64,000 bases of DNA, from NCBI GenBank assembly GCA_964596645.1, contig CAZQVB010000019.1:1-64000 (forward strand). The letters are read 5' to 3'. The DNA is from CAVQEK01 sp964596645 (GTDB taxonomy: Bacteria > Bacteroidota > Bacteroidia > Cytophagales > Cyclobacteriaceae). The translations under genes and the position numbers were made by a program. The notes below the pieces were generated by a model. It was not told where the DNA came from. It saw only the letters and a program-made list of their open reading frames with translations, and searched no databases. Shown here piece after piece: positions 17,242 through 26,241 of the stretch; within the stretch, counting starts at the first letter, position 1, and each line of letters begins with the position of its first letter.

Positions 17242-18153
17242 ATGAAAGTTAGTATTATCGTCAGCACCTATAACGGAAGCTCACGCATCCTAAACGTTTT
17301 GTGTGCACTTAAAAATCAGACCGTGAAAGATTTTGAAGTAATTGTCGCTATTGATGGATCCACTGACAATACTAGGGAGTTGCTTCAAGAGCAGACATTT
17401 TCTTTCAAGGATTTCAAGATCATCGAACAGACCAATAGGGGCAGGGCGGCAATCAGAAATTATGGAGCAAGTGCAGCTACAGGCGAACTACTGATATTTT
17501 ATGACGACGACATGCGGCCCACAGAAATTTCGGTGGAGAAGCATTTGGTTTTCCATAAAGATCACCCGAATTGCATCTATGGCGGGAATCAATTGGAAGA
17601 GAATGTTCGATGCAAAACCGATGTGCAAAAGTTCAAAAGGCATCTAAGTTTGAAGTGGACAGCTAAGTACCATGAGGGGCTAAACGAGCTTAGTAAGGAA
17701 AACCTGTTCCTGACGGCGGCTAATTTTTCAATTCCCAAATCTCTTTTCGAAAAGCTTGGTGGCTTTGATGAGCGACTAAAAGATGCTGAGGATTTTGAGC
17801 TGGGCATAAGGGCATTGGATCATGGATATAATGTCTATTTCGACAAATCGAACATTGCCTGGCATGATGATTTTGTGACTTGCAGAAGCTATGTAAATAG
17901 GCAAAGGCAGTATCAAAAAGCAAATGATGTTCTATCAAAGAGATTGCCCAACGAATTTCTCAGAAAACCATTGTATTTCCATCATATGAACTGGATGAAG
18001 AGATTCATATTCTATATGTTCTCCAATTCTGTTTTTGTCAAAATGATCGATAAAGAGGATTTTCTTTTTTTGCCAAAAAGAATTCGGTTTAAGATTTATG
18101 ATTTGACGGTTACCGGTCTCGGGAGAATTTATACGAATAAACCACTTGATTGA
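17242..18153 (+). CDS. Glycosyltransferase family 2 protein
   Basis: A 303-residue GT-A inverting transferase. VSIIVSTYN opens the protein, AIDGSTDNT is the nucleotide-binding loop, FYDDDMRP the DxD, and GGFDERLKDAEDFELGIRA the acceptor-side motif with the catalytic acidic residue. The last four bases overlap the next gene (TTGA). Confidence 0.92.
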   Translation: MKVSIIVSTYNGSSRILNVLCALKNQTVKDFEVIVAIDGSTDNTRELLQEQTFSFKDFKIIEQTNRGRAAIRNYGASAATGELLIFYDDDMRPTEISVEKHLVFHKDHPNCIYGGNQLEENVRCKTDVQKFKRHLSLKWTAKYHEGLNELSKENLFLTAANFSIPKSLFEKLGGFDERLKDAEDFELGIRALDHGYNVYFDKSNIAWHDDFVTCRSYVNRQRQYQKANDVLSKRLPNEFLRKPLYFHHMNWMKRFIFYMFSNSVFVKMIDKEDFLFLPKRIRFKIYDLTVTGLGRIYTNKPLD

Positions 18154-19268
18154 AGCAGGTCGCCTACCTTATCTCCAACATCAATAAGGCTATTGCCTTT
18201 GAGTGGATAGTTGAAAAACTTGATAAAGAAAAATTCGGGCTTTCATTTATTCTTTTAAATGCTGGTGAATCTGAACTTGAGGCCTTCCTCGTCAGCCAGC
18301 ATGTATCTTTTCTACGAATCGACTACTGCGGATTAAAAGATTTGCCAAGGGCAATCTGGCAAACGGCGCAAATTCTCCGTGATACGCGACCAAATGCTGT
18401 CCACTGCCACCTGTTTCATGCCACTCTCATCGGGCTTATGGCAGCAAAACTGGCAGGAATAAAAAAGCGCGTCTACACCAGACATCATGGCACGTACAAC
18501 TGGCAATACAACAAAAAGGGCGTTTGCCTCGACGTCCTACTCAATGGGCTGGCAACCGATATCGTTGCTATAAGTGAAAATGTAAGAAATATTCTCGTTG
18601 AAAGAGAAAAGGTAAATCACGAAAGAATCCACCTGATCCATCATGGATTTAAATTGGATGAATTTGAGGAAGTGGGACGCAGCAAGATTAATGATCTTCG
18701 GCAAAGATATGTAGTCCATGATAGAAGCCCGATCATAGGTGTGATTGCACGTTGGTTCCATCTGAAAGGTATCCAATACATCATTCCTGCCTTTAAAAAG
18801 CTTCTCAAAACCCATCCCAATGCACTTCTTGTTCTCGCCAATGCCAATGGCCCCTATAAGACTGAAATAGAAAAATTGCTCCATAAACTGCCCGCTGAAT
18901 CATATCAAATCATCAAATTTGAAAATGACCTATTTGCACTGTACCAACTATTTGATATCTATGTCCACACCCCGATCAACCCGACCATCGAAGCATTTGG
19001 GCAAACTTATGTAGAAGCTTTAGCCGCCGGCATTCCTTCCATATTCACGCTTTCCGGCGTAGCTCCAGAGTTTATTCAGCATGAAAAAAATGCGCTTGTG
19101 GTGCCGTTTTGCGATAGCGAGGCTATCTATCAATCAATGATAGAACTGATTGAAAATAAAATTTTAAGAATTATGCTGACCGAGAATGGCAAATCTTCTG
19201 TACAGAAATTTGCACTCGGCCACATGATAGAAAAATTGGAAGCATTATATCAAAACTCCCCCCGTTAG
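18150..19268 (+). CDS. Glycosyltransferase family 4 protein
   Basis: A 372-residue GT-B enzyme starting at TTG in a 4-bp overlap with the GT2 gene. YTRHHGTYNWQYN lies in the N-terminal domain, and PIIGVIARWFHLKGIQYIIPAF starts the C-terminal domain. EAFGQTYVEALAAGIPSIFT carries the E-x7-E donor motif. GT4 enzymes are retaining and build LPS, capsule and teichoic chains. No signal peptide, so it acts at the cytoplasmic face. Confidence 0.9.
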   Translation: MKQVAYLISNINKAIAFEWIVEKLDKEKFGLSFILLNAGESELEAFLVSQHVSFLRIDYCGLKDLPRAIWQTAQILRDTRPNAVHCHLFHATLIGLMAAKLAGIKKRVYTRHHGTYNWQYNKKGVCLDVLLNGLATDIVAISENVRNILVEREKVNHERIHLIHHGFKLDEFEEVGRSKINDLRQRYVVHDRSPIIGVIARWFHLKGIQYIIPAFKKLLKTHPNALLVLANANGPYKTEIEKLLHKLPAESYQIIKFENDLFALYQLFDIYVHTPINPTIEAFGQTYVEALAAGIPSIFTLSGVAPEFIQHEKNALVVPFCDSEAIYQSMIELIENKILRIMLTENGKSSVQKFALGHMIEKLEALYQNSPR

Positions 19269-19272
19269 TCTT

Positions 19273-20199
19273 GTGCCTCTTTTGAAAGTCTTCAAGTTTC
19301 TGAGGATGTTTTTTTTGATAAATCGCATAGTCGCTTTTTTCATAAAAATATTCAAGCTGAAACGGCTGGAGCCAAAGTGGCCCCTAATTGGCGTGGTTGA
19401 TTTAAAAATTTCGGGTGCACACCTCAAATTTCATAGCAACTGCGATGACTACCTGATTAGCAATATATATTACGATAATGAGAGCGAAGAAATTACGGAA
19501 ATCGAGCTGATGATTTCAAAATTGGCCCTAAAGGAGAACCTACAGTTCATGGATATTGGATCCTACAACGGCCTGTTCAGTATCGCCTTTGGGAAAATGT
19601 TACCAAGTTCCCATGCCTTTGCGTTTGAGCCCAACCCGGCTAATTTTAAGCGCTTGTGCAAAAATATCGACCTGAACGGCTTGACTAATGTGGAGGCCTA
19701 CAATATTGGGATCAGCGACAAGCAGGGGTTTCTGGAGATGTGCCTTCCTGCCGATGGCAGCATGACCACCGTTTCATCCTATGACTTTAATTTCACAAAA
19801 AATCATGCTAAAAATCCATTGAAAATCCTTAGGACCAAAGTGGAAACTATCGATTCCTTTTGCGCGGCACATGATGTGATTCCTGATTTCATCAAAATAG
19901 ATGTCGAGAATCACGAGCATGAGGTGATCTTGGGTGGAATGGCAACCATCAAAAAGACCCGACCAATCATTTTTTGTGAAATCTTTACGAGGGCTTTCTC
20001 AAATAAGGACTTGTTTCAAAGGAACTTGCCCAAGGTTTTTGAGACCGAAGCCTTTTTAAATGGTCTTGGGTACAGAATATATACTGTCAGTCATGGAGGT
20101 TTTGTAGAATTGGATTCCTTGAATCACGACAGCATGGGCAGGAATTTTCTTTTTCTACCCCATAGGTTAAAGTCTTCAAAACCCTTTAATTCACTTTAA
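19273..20199 (+). CDS. FkbM family methyltransferase
   Basis: A 308-residue protein with a GTG start 5 bp after the GT4 stop. FMDIGSYNGLFSIAFGKM is motif I, AFAFEPNPANFKRLCKNI motif II, and VETIDSFCAAH followed by PDFIKIDVENHEHEVILGG is the FkbM hallmark. The family O-methylates sugars and polyketides. The first 50 residues are basic and hydrophobic and may anchor the protein to the membrane. Last gene before a pair of hairpins at 20199-20254. Confidence 0.88.
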   Translation: MPLLKVFKFLRMFFLINRIVAFFIKIFKLKRLEPKWPLIGVVDLKISGAHLKFHSNCDDYLISNIYYDNESEEITEIELMISKLALKENLQFMDIGSYNGLFSIAFGKMLPSSHAFAFEPNPANFKRLCKNIDLNGLTNVEAYNIGISDKQGFLEMCLPADGSMTTVSSYDFNFTKNHAKNPLKILRTKVETIDSFCAAHDVIPDFIKIDVENHEHEVILGGMATIKKTRPIIFCEIFTRAFSNKDLFQRNLPKVFETEAFLNGLGYRIYTVSHGGFVELDSLNHDSMGRNFLFLPHRLKSSKPFNSL

Positions 20200-20222
20200 T
20201 TACAGGGTCGATATCCTGTAAT
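20199..20222. repeat. Hairpin ATTACAGG/CCTGTAAT
   Basis: Perfect 8-bp arms with an 8-base loop, overlapping the last base of the FkbM gene. Similar CAGGATT hairpins occur at 21430 and, in weaker form, at 22410. Confidence 0.6.
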
Positions 20223-20230
20223 TTATGTTG

Positions 20231-20256
20231 AATGCAGGATTACGTTCCTGCATTTT
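20231..20256 (+). terminator. Probable rho-independent terminator after the FkbM gene
   Basis: AATGCAGGA pairs with TCCTGCATT around 6 bases, and the second arm runs into a T-rich tract (5 T in all). It would end the glycan transcript before the AAA ATPase gene. It also fits the CAGGATTACG repeat family, so its role may be mixed. Confidence 0.5.
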
Positions 20257-20286
20257 TGTATATTGCCATTGAAATCAGCAATTCCA

Positions 20287-21411
20287 ATGATCAATCGGGT
20301 TCTACAAAAAGAAATTTTAGACAAAATATTTAAAGGAAAAATAATTCACCTATACGGCGCACGCCAAGTAGGTAAATCAACTTTGCTTGGGCAAATATCA
20401 AAATCAATTCAAAAAACCATATTATGGCTAAATGGAGATGATGCAGATATACGCCAAACATTCTACAATGCAACAAGCACAAAGCTGGGTGAACTGATTA
20501 AGAATTATGACTTAGTGTTCATAGATGAGGCTCAACGAATTGGCAATATTGGCTTATCGTTAAAAATAATGATTGACAACTTTCCTGAGAAGCAGATTAT
20601 TGCAACTGGTTCTTCTGCTTTTGAGCTGGCAAATGTGATCAGTGAACCACTCACTGGGCGAAAGTATGACTTCATGCTTTTCCCCATATCATTTTCGGAG
20701 ATGGTCGAACATCATGGACTGTTAGCAGAAAAACGTCTCTTGGAACAACGTCTAGTTTATGGATATTATCCTGAGGTGGTGGCGGGAGAGGATGACAAAA
20801 AGGAGGTCTTGGGCAGATTGTCAGACGCATTTTTATATAAGGATATTTTTATACTGGAGCAAATCAAGAAACCGACATTGATTGAAAAGTTATTGCAGGC
20901 CTTAGCCTTGCAACTTGGAAGCGAAGTTTCATTGACGGAGCTTGGTCAATTGCTGAACTCTGATTACAAAACTATTGATCGGTATATTGATTTGCTAGAA
21001 AAGGCATACATCATATTCCGCTTGCCCTCACTGAACAGAAACTTGCGAAATGAAATAAAGAAGAGCAGGAAAATATATTTTTTTGATAATGGATTGAGGA
21101 ATGCCATTATTAGAAATTTCAACCCACTAGAAGCCAGAAATGATGTGGGAGCTCTTTGGGAAAACTATTGTATTTCCGAAAGGTATAAATACACCTCTTA
21201 TAAACGCTTGTGGCTCAACCGTTTCTTTTGGCGAACTCATAGCCAACAAGAAATAGATTATATCGAAGAATACGATGGAATACTTCACGCTTATGAGTTT
21301 AAATGGAACACCCGGAAAAAAAGCAAATTACCTGCAGTATTTGCCGAGAGCTATCCTGAAAATGAATTCAATGTGGTGTCTCCTGAAAATTATGTTGACT
21401 TTATTAGATAG
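20287..21411 (+). CDS. AAA ATPase with DUF4143 domain
   Basis: A 374-residue protein. Walker A is GARQVGKST (24-32), Walker B is LVFIDEAQRI, and sensor-like IIATGSSAFEL follows. The C-terminal half (WENYCISER, FWRTHSQQEIDYIEEYDG, YEFKW) is the DUF4143 domain, which has a PD-(D/E)XK-like core. The family is widespread and uncharacterised. The ATG at 20287 is preferred to an in-frame TTG at 20263. The gene is bounded by CAGGATT-type hairpins on both sides and has no evident link to glycan synthesis. Confidence 0.85.
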   Translation: MINRVLQKEILDKIFKGKIIHLYGARQVGKSTLLGQISKSIQKTILWLNGDDADIRQTFYNATSTKLGELIKNYDLVFIDEAQRIGNIGLSLKIMIDNFPEKQIIATGSSAFELANVISEPLTGRKYDFMLFPISFSEMVEHHGLLAEKRLLEQRLVYGYYPEVVAGEDDKKEVLGRLSDAFLYKDIFILEQIKKPTLIEKLLQALALQLGSEVSLTELGQLLNSDYKTIDRYIDLLEKAYIIFRLPSLNRNLRNEIKKSRKIYFFDNGLRNAIIRNFNPLEARNDVGALWENYCISERYKYTSYKRLWLNRFFWRTHSQQEIDYIEEYDGILHAYEFKWNTRKKSKLPAVFAESYPENEFNVVSPENYVDFIR

Positions 21412-21429
21412 TGTCTTCTTTAATCCTCA

Positions 21430-21447
21430 CAGGATTTTACAATCCTG
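21430..21447. repeat. Hairpin CAGGATT/AATCCTG
   Basis: Perfect 7-bp arms around TTAC, 19 bp after the DUF4143 gene. It belongs with the hairpins at 20199 and 20231 on the other side of that gene. Confidence 0.55.
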
Positions 21448-21470
21448 ACAGCTTTCATCAAGACTGAAGA

Positions 21471-22349
21471 ATGCCCCACTTCTCCATCATCATCCCCACA
21501 TACAATCGCGCCGGGCGTATCGAAAAAACCATTCATGCCGTTTTGGGGCAGACGGTTGAGGACTTTGAGTTGATCATTGTGGATGATGGCAGTACGGACA
21601 ATACCGCGGAAATAGTTAAATCAATCCCTGACGAGCGGATTCGATATTCTAAAAAGAAAAACGAGGAGAGGGCCATCGCCAGGAATTTTGGTATCGAACG
21701 GGCGCATGGAAAGTATGTAACTTTCTTGGATAGCGACGACCTCTTATACCCTCAGTGCCTGGAAGAGGCACAAAAGATGTTGAAAATCCATAAAAATCCC
21801 GAATGGTTTCATCTGGCCTATGAGGTTAAAGACGAAAATGGTAGTGTGCTGCGACGAGAAAACGAACGACGTGGAAATGTCAACAACTCGTTGATCACCG
21901 GAAACCACCTCAGTTGCATTGGAGTATTTGTCAGGGAAGACATCATAAAGATGTTCCGTTTCCATGAGGATCGGGACATCATAGGTTCTGAAGATTACCT
22001 GCTTTGGCTGGACCTGGCTTGTCGATTTCCTCTAAGGTATTCCAACAGGATCAGTGCGGCTATCATTCAGCACCAAGCCAGAAGCGTAGTGAATTTTAAC
22101 AACGACCAACTGGTGCGTCGCATTGAAAAAAGCATTGAAATCGTTGTCAAAAATCCATGCTTCCAAAAAGAATTCATGGAAAAACAACATGTTTTCAAAG
22201 CGCATCGCTATCTCTACCTCGCCAACCACCTGTCAAGAGCCTCCTACAAATCCGCCTCGATCAAGTATTACTTGAAATCCATTCGGTCTTATTCCCCAAT
22301 TGCCATCCACAGAAATTCGTTCTCGTATTTCAGGTCGATTTTGTTTTAG
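21471..22349 (+). CDS. Glycosyltransferase family 2 protein
   Basis: A 292-residue GT-A enzyme. FSIIIPTYNRAGRIEKTIHAV is the opening motif, IIVDDGSTDNT the nucleotide-binding loop and FLDSDDLLYP the DxD. SEDYLLWLDLA supplies the catalytic acidic residues. It resumes the glycan locus after the DUF4143 insertion and may have been contiguous with the FkbM gene before it. Confidence 0.9.
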   Translation: MPHFSIIIPTYNRAGRIEKTIHAVLGQTVEDFELIIVDDGSTDNTAEIVKSIPDERIRYSKKKNEERAIARNFGIERAHGKYVTFLDSDDLLYPQCLEEAQKMLKIHKNPEWFHLAYEVKDENGSVLRRENERRGNVNNSLITGNHLSCIGVFVREDIIKMFRFHEDRDIIGSEDYLLWLDLACRFPLRYSNRISAAIIQHQARSVVNFNNDQLVRRIEKSIEIVVKNPCFQKEFMEKQHVFKAHRYLYLANHLSRASYKSASIKYYLKSIRSYSPIAIHRNSFSYFRSILF

Positions 22350-22409
22350 ACTTAATGGTCATATTTATTTTATAGCAAATCAAGACTTAACTCACAAAAT
22401 GGTTATAAC

Positions 22410-22433
22410 AATTTCGGATTACAATCCTAAATT
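22410..22433. repeat. Near-perfect palindrome upstream of the antitoxin-like gene
   Basis: AATTTCGGATT and AATCCTAAATT are 11-base arms with one mismatch and a 2-base centre. It lies where the antitoxin gene should have its 5' end. Confidence 0.5.
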
Positions 22434-22489
22434 GCAATGTTGTTTATGGAATAGTAGCCAAGGATTAGACTTATTCTATAGCAGATGGC

Positions 22490-22693
22490 TTGAATGCCGC
22501 TGCCAAGGGATTGAAAAAACCCAAGAATATGCTGATAGAAAACACATTGAAAATATACCTCGATCAACTCAATCGTGCAGAATACATCAAATACTTTAAG
22601 CGAGCCGCGCAGGATACCGGGCTCATGTCTATAGCAGAAGAGGGAATGGTCGAATACCTTACACAATTGCAGGAAAAAGATACTGCAAGCTGA
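22490..22693 (+). CDS. MazE/RHH-like antitoxin, probably 5'-truncated
   Basis: Up to 67 residues from a TTG at 22490; the first in-frame ATG is at 22529 (54 residues). LKKPKNMLIENTLKIYLDQLN followed by AEEGMVEYLTQLQEKD resembles the small antitoxins encoded before PemK/MazF toxins in Bacteroidota. In the same frame a TAG at 22466-22468 blocks further extension, so the DNA-binding N-terminus appears to be lost. A palindrome lies just upstream. The stop overlaps the 5' end of the toxin remnant. Confidence 0.55.
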   Translation: MNAAAKGLKKPKNMLIENTLKIYLDQLNRAEYIKYFKRAAQDTGLMSIAEEGMVEYLTQLQEKDTAS

Positions 22694-23004
22694 GATTTGG
22701 GAATTGTATTTGACCCTGTGAAAGAAAGCGAACAGGGGCGTCCGGCTGTCATCATCAGTGGCAACCTTATGAACCAATACCTTAATGTGGTGATTGTGTG
22801 CCCGCTGACGACAAGCGTTAAAAACTACAAAGGCAAAGTGGTCCTTTCTCCCAATGGTGACAACAACTTAAATAAGCCCTCCGAAATCCTGACTTTTCAT
22901 GTTCGATCAGTGGCAAAAGATCGATTAACAATCAGAATGGGCAGGATTTCGAATCTGGAGTTGACAAAAGTAAAGCAGGTCTCGAAGACTTGCTGAGATA
23001 TTGA
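22680..23004 (+). pseudogene. MazF/PemK-type toxin with two frameshifts
   Basis: The middle frame (22697-22996) encodes a clear MazF/PemK core: FDPVKESEQGRPAVIISGN, VVIVCPLTTSVKNYKGKVVL and PSEILTFHVRSVAKDRL. Upstream, another frame reads AEIWELY, the normal N-terminal strand, and joins the core if one T is restored near 22712. Downstream, a third frame reads AGLEDLLRY before a stop at 23002-23004, the usual end of the family, and joins if one A is restored near 22975. The expected start codon position (22680) is ATA. All three points indicate a decayed ribonuclease toxin. Coordinates cover the reconstructed gene. Confidence 0.7.
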
Positions 23005-23224
23005 CTGCGTCAGAAAATATCTGCTATTGAAGAAAAGGGCCTATTTGCCAAGTTTGCCACCAATTAAGATGGTATCGGCGCATTTTCTTTATTAATAAGC
23101 CAAAAAGATCAGCACCTCATTTTAGTGATCCGTCATTGTTCTTCAATTTTTCCCCTGCACACTTCTATATTCCCCCCCCCTCTTTGTATTATTCTCAATA
23201 TTTTTTACTCAAAACTTCCATAAC

Positions 23225-25864
23225 ATGAACCTAAAAAAGCAAGCAAAGGACCAGCTCCTGTCCTTGAAAGCAAGCCTACAACCCAAGGAAATAGAGGCAG
23301 GGATTCAGCTATACAATGATGATAAATGCACGCTGCTTTCGCAATCGGGGATTAAATTTGACTTTGTAGTGGAGGATGGTTCTGATGAAGGATTGGATTG
23401 TGCGATCACATTTGAGGAGGACTGTATTTATTTTTTGGTCGAAGGTGAGTCGGTGGAATGGGATGCCAGTGGGTATGGGTGTTTGCTGGCTGTGATAGCA
23501 GAGTTGGACAGCCTGAACCCCAAAGCGCATGAAGAGCACAAGAAATATACGCGGGAAGGGATGCGGCAACGCGTATTGGCCGAAAGGCGGATTAAAGCAA
23601 ATAAAGCTGACTATAAAATAAAGTGGGCCAACATCATGCATGGCGACCATCTTCTCACCAACGAACGGGGCGTCGAATACCGGATTTTCCTGCGCGACTT
23701 TGAAAAGGAAACGGGATACAGCAACAGCGAAGACTCGAAGCTGAACAAACTAGGCACCACCAAGCACATCATGTGGGCTTTCGACAAGCTGAAGTCGAAC
23801 AAGTCTTTGTACAAGCGGCTAAGCAAAAAATACCCCTTTATAGAGATTTTTTGTGACCCGCTCAACGACAACAGCATCAGTTGGTATTTTCCCCATGATC
23901 TTGAGCCGGACGAAAACAATCTCATCCAAAAATATTTTGGTCAAAAGTCATTTATTGCTGAAAACGAAATCACCGGCTTTCTGAATTTTATAGAAGAGTC
24001 CAAGGAACTTGAACGGATTCACATCAGGCCGGAAGTGAATGAAAAACTCGAAGCTTTGTATGATCGTAGTCTGCTGCAACAGCTTTCCGAATCATACCAG
24101 CCCGACTACAGTGGCATTAAAGCCACTCTTTTTCCCTATCAAAAAAAGGGCATTGAGTTCGTCCTTTTTCGCAAGGCAGCCATCATCGCCGACGAAATGG
24201 GCTTAGGCAAGACATTACAAGCCATTTCTGCTGCAGTATTGAAAAAGAATATTTTCGGTTTCGAAAAGACATTGATCGTGTGCCCGGCATCGCTGAAGTC
24301 GCAGTGGAAATCGGAGATTGAGCGTTTTACAGAAGAAAAGGCAGCGATTGTAGAGGGGTTTCCGGAAGAGCGGGAAAAAGCTTATCTCCGCAAAGATGTG
24401 TTCTTTTTTATCGTCAACTACGAAACCATATTGCGCGATTCACAAGCCATTAACCGTGCCGGCATCGATTTCCTGATTTTGGACGAAGCCCAGCGTGTCA
24501 AAAATTTTGAGACCAAGACCGCCTCGGCTGTCAAGCGGTTGAATGCCCGGCACACACTTGTGATCACCGGCACGCCAATAGAAAATAAGCTGATCGATAT
24601 CTTCTCGATTGTGTCCATTCTCAATCCTCATTTTTTTGGGCCTTTGTGGGAATTCTCTTACCAGCACTGCCTGTTTGACCCGGAACGCAAAGACAAAATC
24701 AATGGCTACTACAACCTGCAATCGCTCAACAAAAAGCTGGAAAATATCGTGATCCGCAGGCAAAAAAGACAGGTGCTGGACGAATTGCCCAATATGCAGC
24801 AGATGGACATCCCGATGCAAATGTCGCCGCTCCAGTCCGAAATGCACGGCTCGTTCGTGAGCAGTTTGGGCCAGATCGTCAGGAAAAAATACCTCACGCC
24901 CTATGACTTGAAAAAACTCCAGATGCTGCTGACCAATATGCGGATGGTGTGTGACTCCACCTACCTGATCGACGACCAAACCAACGAATCGCCAAAGCTG
25001 GAAGAATTGGAATATATCCTGATGGAAGACCTAGGCATCAGGAACAATGATATCAAGCTGATCATCTTTTCGGAATGGGTGAAAGTACATAAGCTGATAG
25101 GCGATATGCTGCGTAAAAATAAAATAGGTTTCGTAGAGTTGAATGGCAAGGTGGCGGTAAAAAACCGTGGTGCTCTGATCAAAAAGTTCGAGACTGATCC
25201 GAGCATAAAAATATTTCTATCGACGGAGGCGGGCGGTTCGGGGCTCAACCTGCAGGTAGCCGACACGCTCATCAACTTTGAGCTGCCCTGGAACCCTGCG
25301 AAAAAGAATCAGCGCATAGGGCGCATCGACCGATTGGGCCAGAAGAGTAAGAAGCTGACGATATACAATTTCATCACCAAGGGTTCGATAGAAGAGCAGA
25401 TCGCAGCCGGGCTCATCGTGAAGCAAAACCTGTTCGAAGGGGTTCTCGATAAGGCCAATGCCACCGATTTTGTCGATTTTTCCCGAAAGGGCAGATCGCA
25501 GTTTATTGAGCAACTGGAGCAAATGATCGAAACTCTGGATCAACAGCCAATCAGGAAAGAAGAACCCGTCGAAAAGATTTCACAGGAGGAAGAGGGCAGG
25601 GAGGAGTCAAGGAATCAGTTGGATCTGGACTTTTCGCAAGAAGGCCAGGAAGAGGAAATGGCTCCTGAGCCCGCTGAAAAACCCGTAACTTCAAATGATA
25701 GCAAAGCTGCGGAAATTGAACAGGTAATGAACAGTGGCATGCAGTTTCTCGCAGGTCTTTTTAAGATGTCTACGGGTAAAGATCTTGGGATAAACGACCA
25801 AAAAATCGAGGTGAACAAAGAGACAGGTGAAGTCACCATGAAATTCAAACTACCTATACTTTAG
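23225..25864 (+). CDS. SNF2-family DNA-dependent ATPase/helicase
   Basis: An 879-residue superfamily 2 protein. The N-terminal 290 residues are not recognised. The motor follows: FPYQKKGIEF (Q-motif region, about 303), ADEMGLGKT (Walker A, 322-330), LILDEAQRVKN (DEAQ at 420-423), TGTPIENK (448-455), then STEAGGSGLNLQ and QRIGRIDRLGQ (about 693-703, motif VI). The tail from about 770 is rich in Glu and ends in a small conserved-looking beta segment. SNF2 proteins translocate on double-stranded DNA and remodel nucleoprotein. In bacteria they include RapA, which recycles RNA polymerase, and components of defence systems. A small gene begins 3 bp after its stop. No SWIM zinc finger, methylase or nuclease domain is evident. 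Confidence 0.88.
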   Translation: MNLKKQAKDQLLSLKASLQPKEIEAGIQLYNDDKCTLLSQSGIKFDFVVEDGSDEGLDCAITFEEDCIYFLVEGESVEWDASGYGCLLAVIAELDSLNPKAHEEHKKYTREGMRQRVLAERRIKANKADYKIKWANIMHGDHLLTNERGVEYRIFLRDFEKETGYSNSEDSKLNKLGTTKHIMWAFDKLKSNKSLYKRLSKKYPFIEIFCDPLNDNSISWYFPHDLEPDENNLIQKYFGQKSFIAENEITGFLNFIEESKELERIHIRPEVNEKLEALYDRSLLQQLSESYQPDYSGIKATLFPYQKKGIEFVLFRKAAIIADEMGLGKTLQAISAAVLKKNIFGFEKTLIVCPASLKSQWKSEIERFTEEKAAIVEGFPEEREKAYLRKDVFFFIVNYETILRDSQAINRAGIDFLILDEAQRVKNFETKTASAVKRLNARHTLVITGTPIENKLIDIFSIVSILNPHFFGPLWEFSYQHCLFDPERKDKINGYYNLQSLNKKLENIVIRRQKRQVLDELPNMQQMDIPMQMSPLQSEMHGSFVSSLGQIVRKKYLTPYDLKKLQMLLTNMRMVCDSTYLIDDQTNESPKLEELEYILMEDLGIRNNDIKLIIFSEWVKVHKLIGDMLRKNKIGFVELNGKVAVKNRGALIKKFETDPSIKIFLSTEAGGSGLNLQVADTLINFELPWNPAKKNQRIGRIDRLGQKSKKLTIYNFITKGSIEEQIAAGLIVKQNLFEGVLDKANATDFVDFSRKGRSQFIEQLEQMIETLDQQPIRKEEPVEKISQEEEGREESRNQLDLDFSQEGQEEEMAPEPAEKPVTSNDSKAAEIEQVMNSGMQFLAGLFKMSTGKDLGINDQKIEVNKETGEVTMKFKLPIL

Positions 25865-25867
25865 AAT

Positions 25868-26218
25868 ATGTACCACGAACTGACCAAAGGCGAAAAGAAG
25901 CTGGCCTGGCAAGTTATGGACAAAGGGCTGGAAAATGAGTATCTCGAAGGTTTGAGAATGGCAGAATCTGTAATTAGAGACTGGCAATCCGGAACCAAAT
26001 CCGCCAAGGAGTCCTACATGGATTTGTATGCCCGACTCGAAAATATAGATGACAGCATCGCTAAGCGGCATAATGAAAAAGGGGGATCGCGCTATGCGGA
26101 GATCATAGCGAGCCAACTGCGAGGCGGTTATCTCACAGAAAAAGACATTGAGGACTTTAGAGATGAAACGAAGAATTTCATATTGATCTATTCTGGGAAA
26201 GCATCCCCACTTGAGTAA
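25868..26218 (+). CDS. Small protein coupled to the SNF2 gene
   Basis: A 116-residue, highly charged, probably all-helical protein that I do not recognise. It starts 3 bp after the SNF2 stop, so translation is almost certainly coupled and the products probably work together. No cysteine, membrane segment or signal peptide is seen. It may be a cofactor or regulator of the helicase; this is inferred from position only. Confidence 0.7.
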   Translation: MYHELTKGEKKLAWQVMDKGLENEYLEGLRMAESVIRDWQSGTKSAKESYMDLYARLENIDDSIAKRHNEKGGSRYAEIIASQLRGGYLTEKDIEDFRDETKNFILIYSGKASPLE

Positions 26219-26241
26219 ATTCATTTTTCAGCAAATTCTCC

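Noticed and set aside
23172..23180. Run of nine C upstream of the SNF2 gene
   Set aside because: Possibly a phase-variable tract, but it is outside any coding region and not between recognisable promoter boxes, so a single homopolymer is weak evidence.
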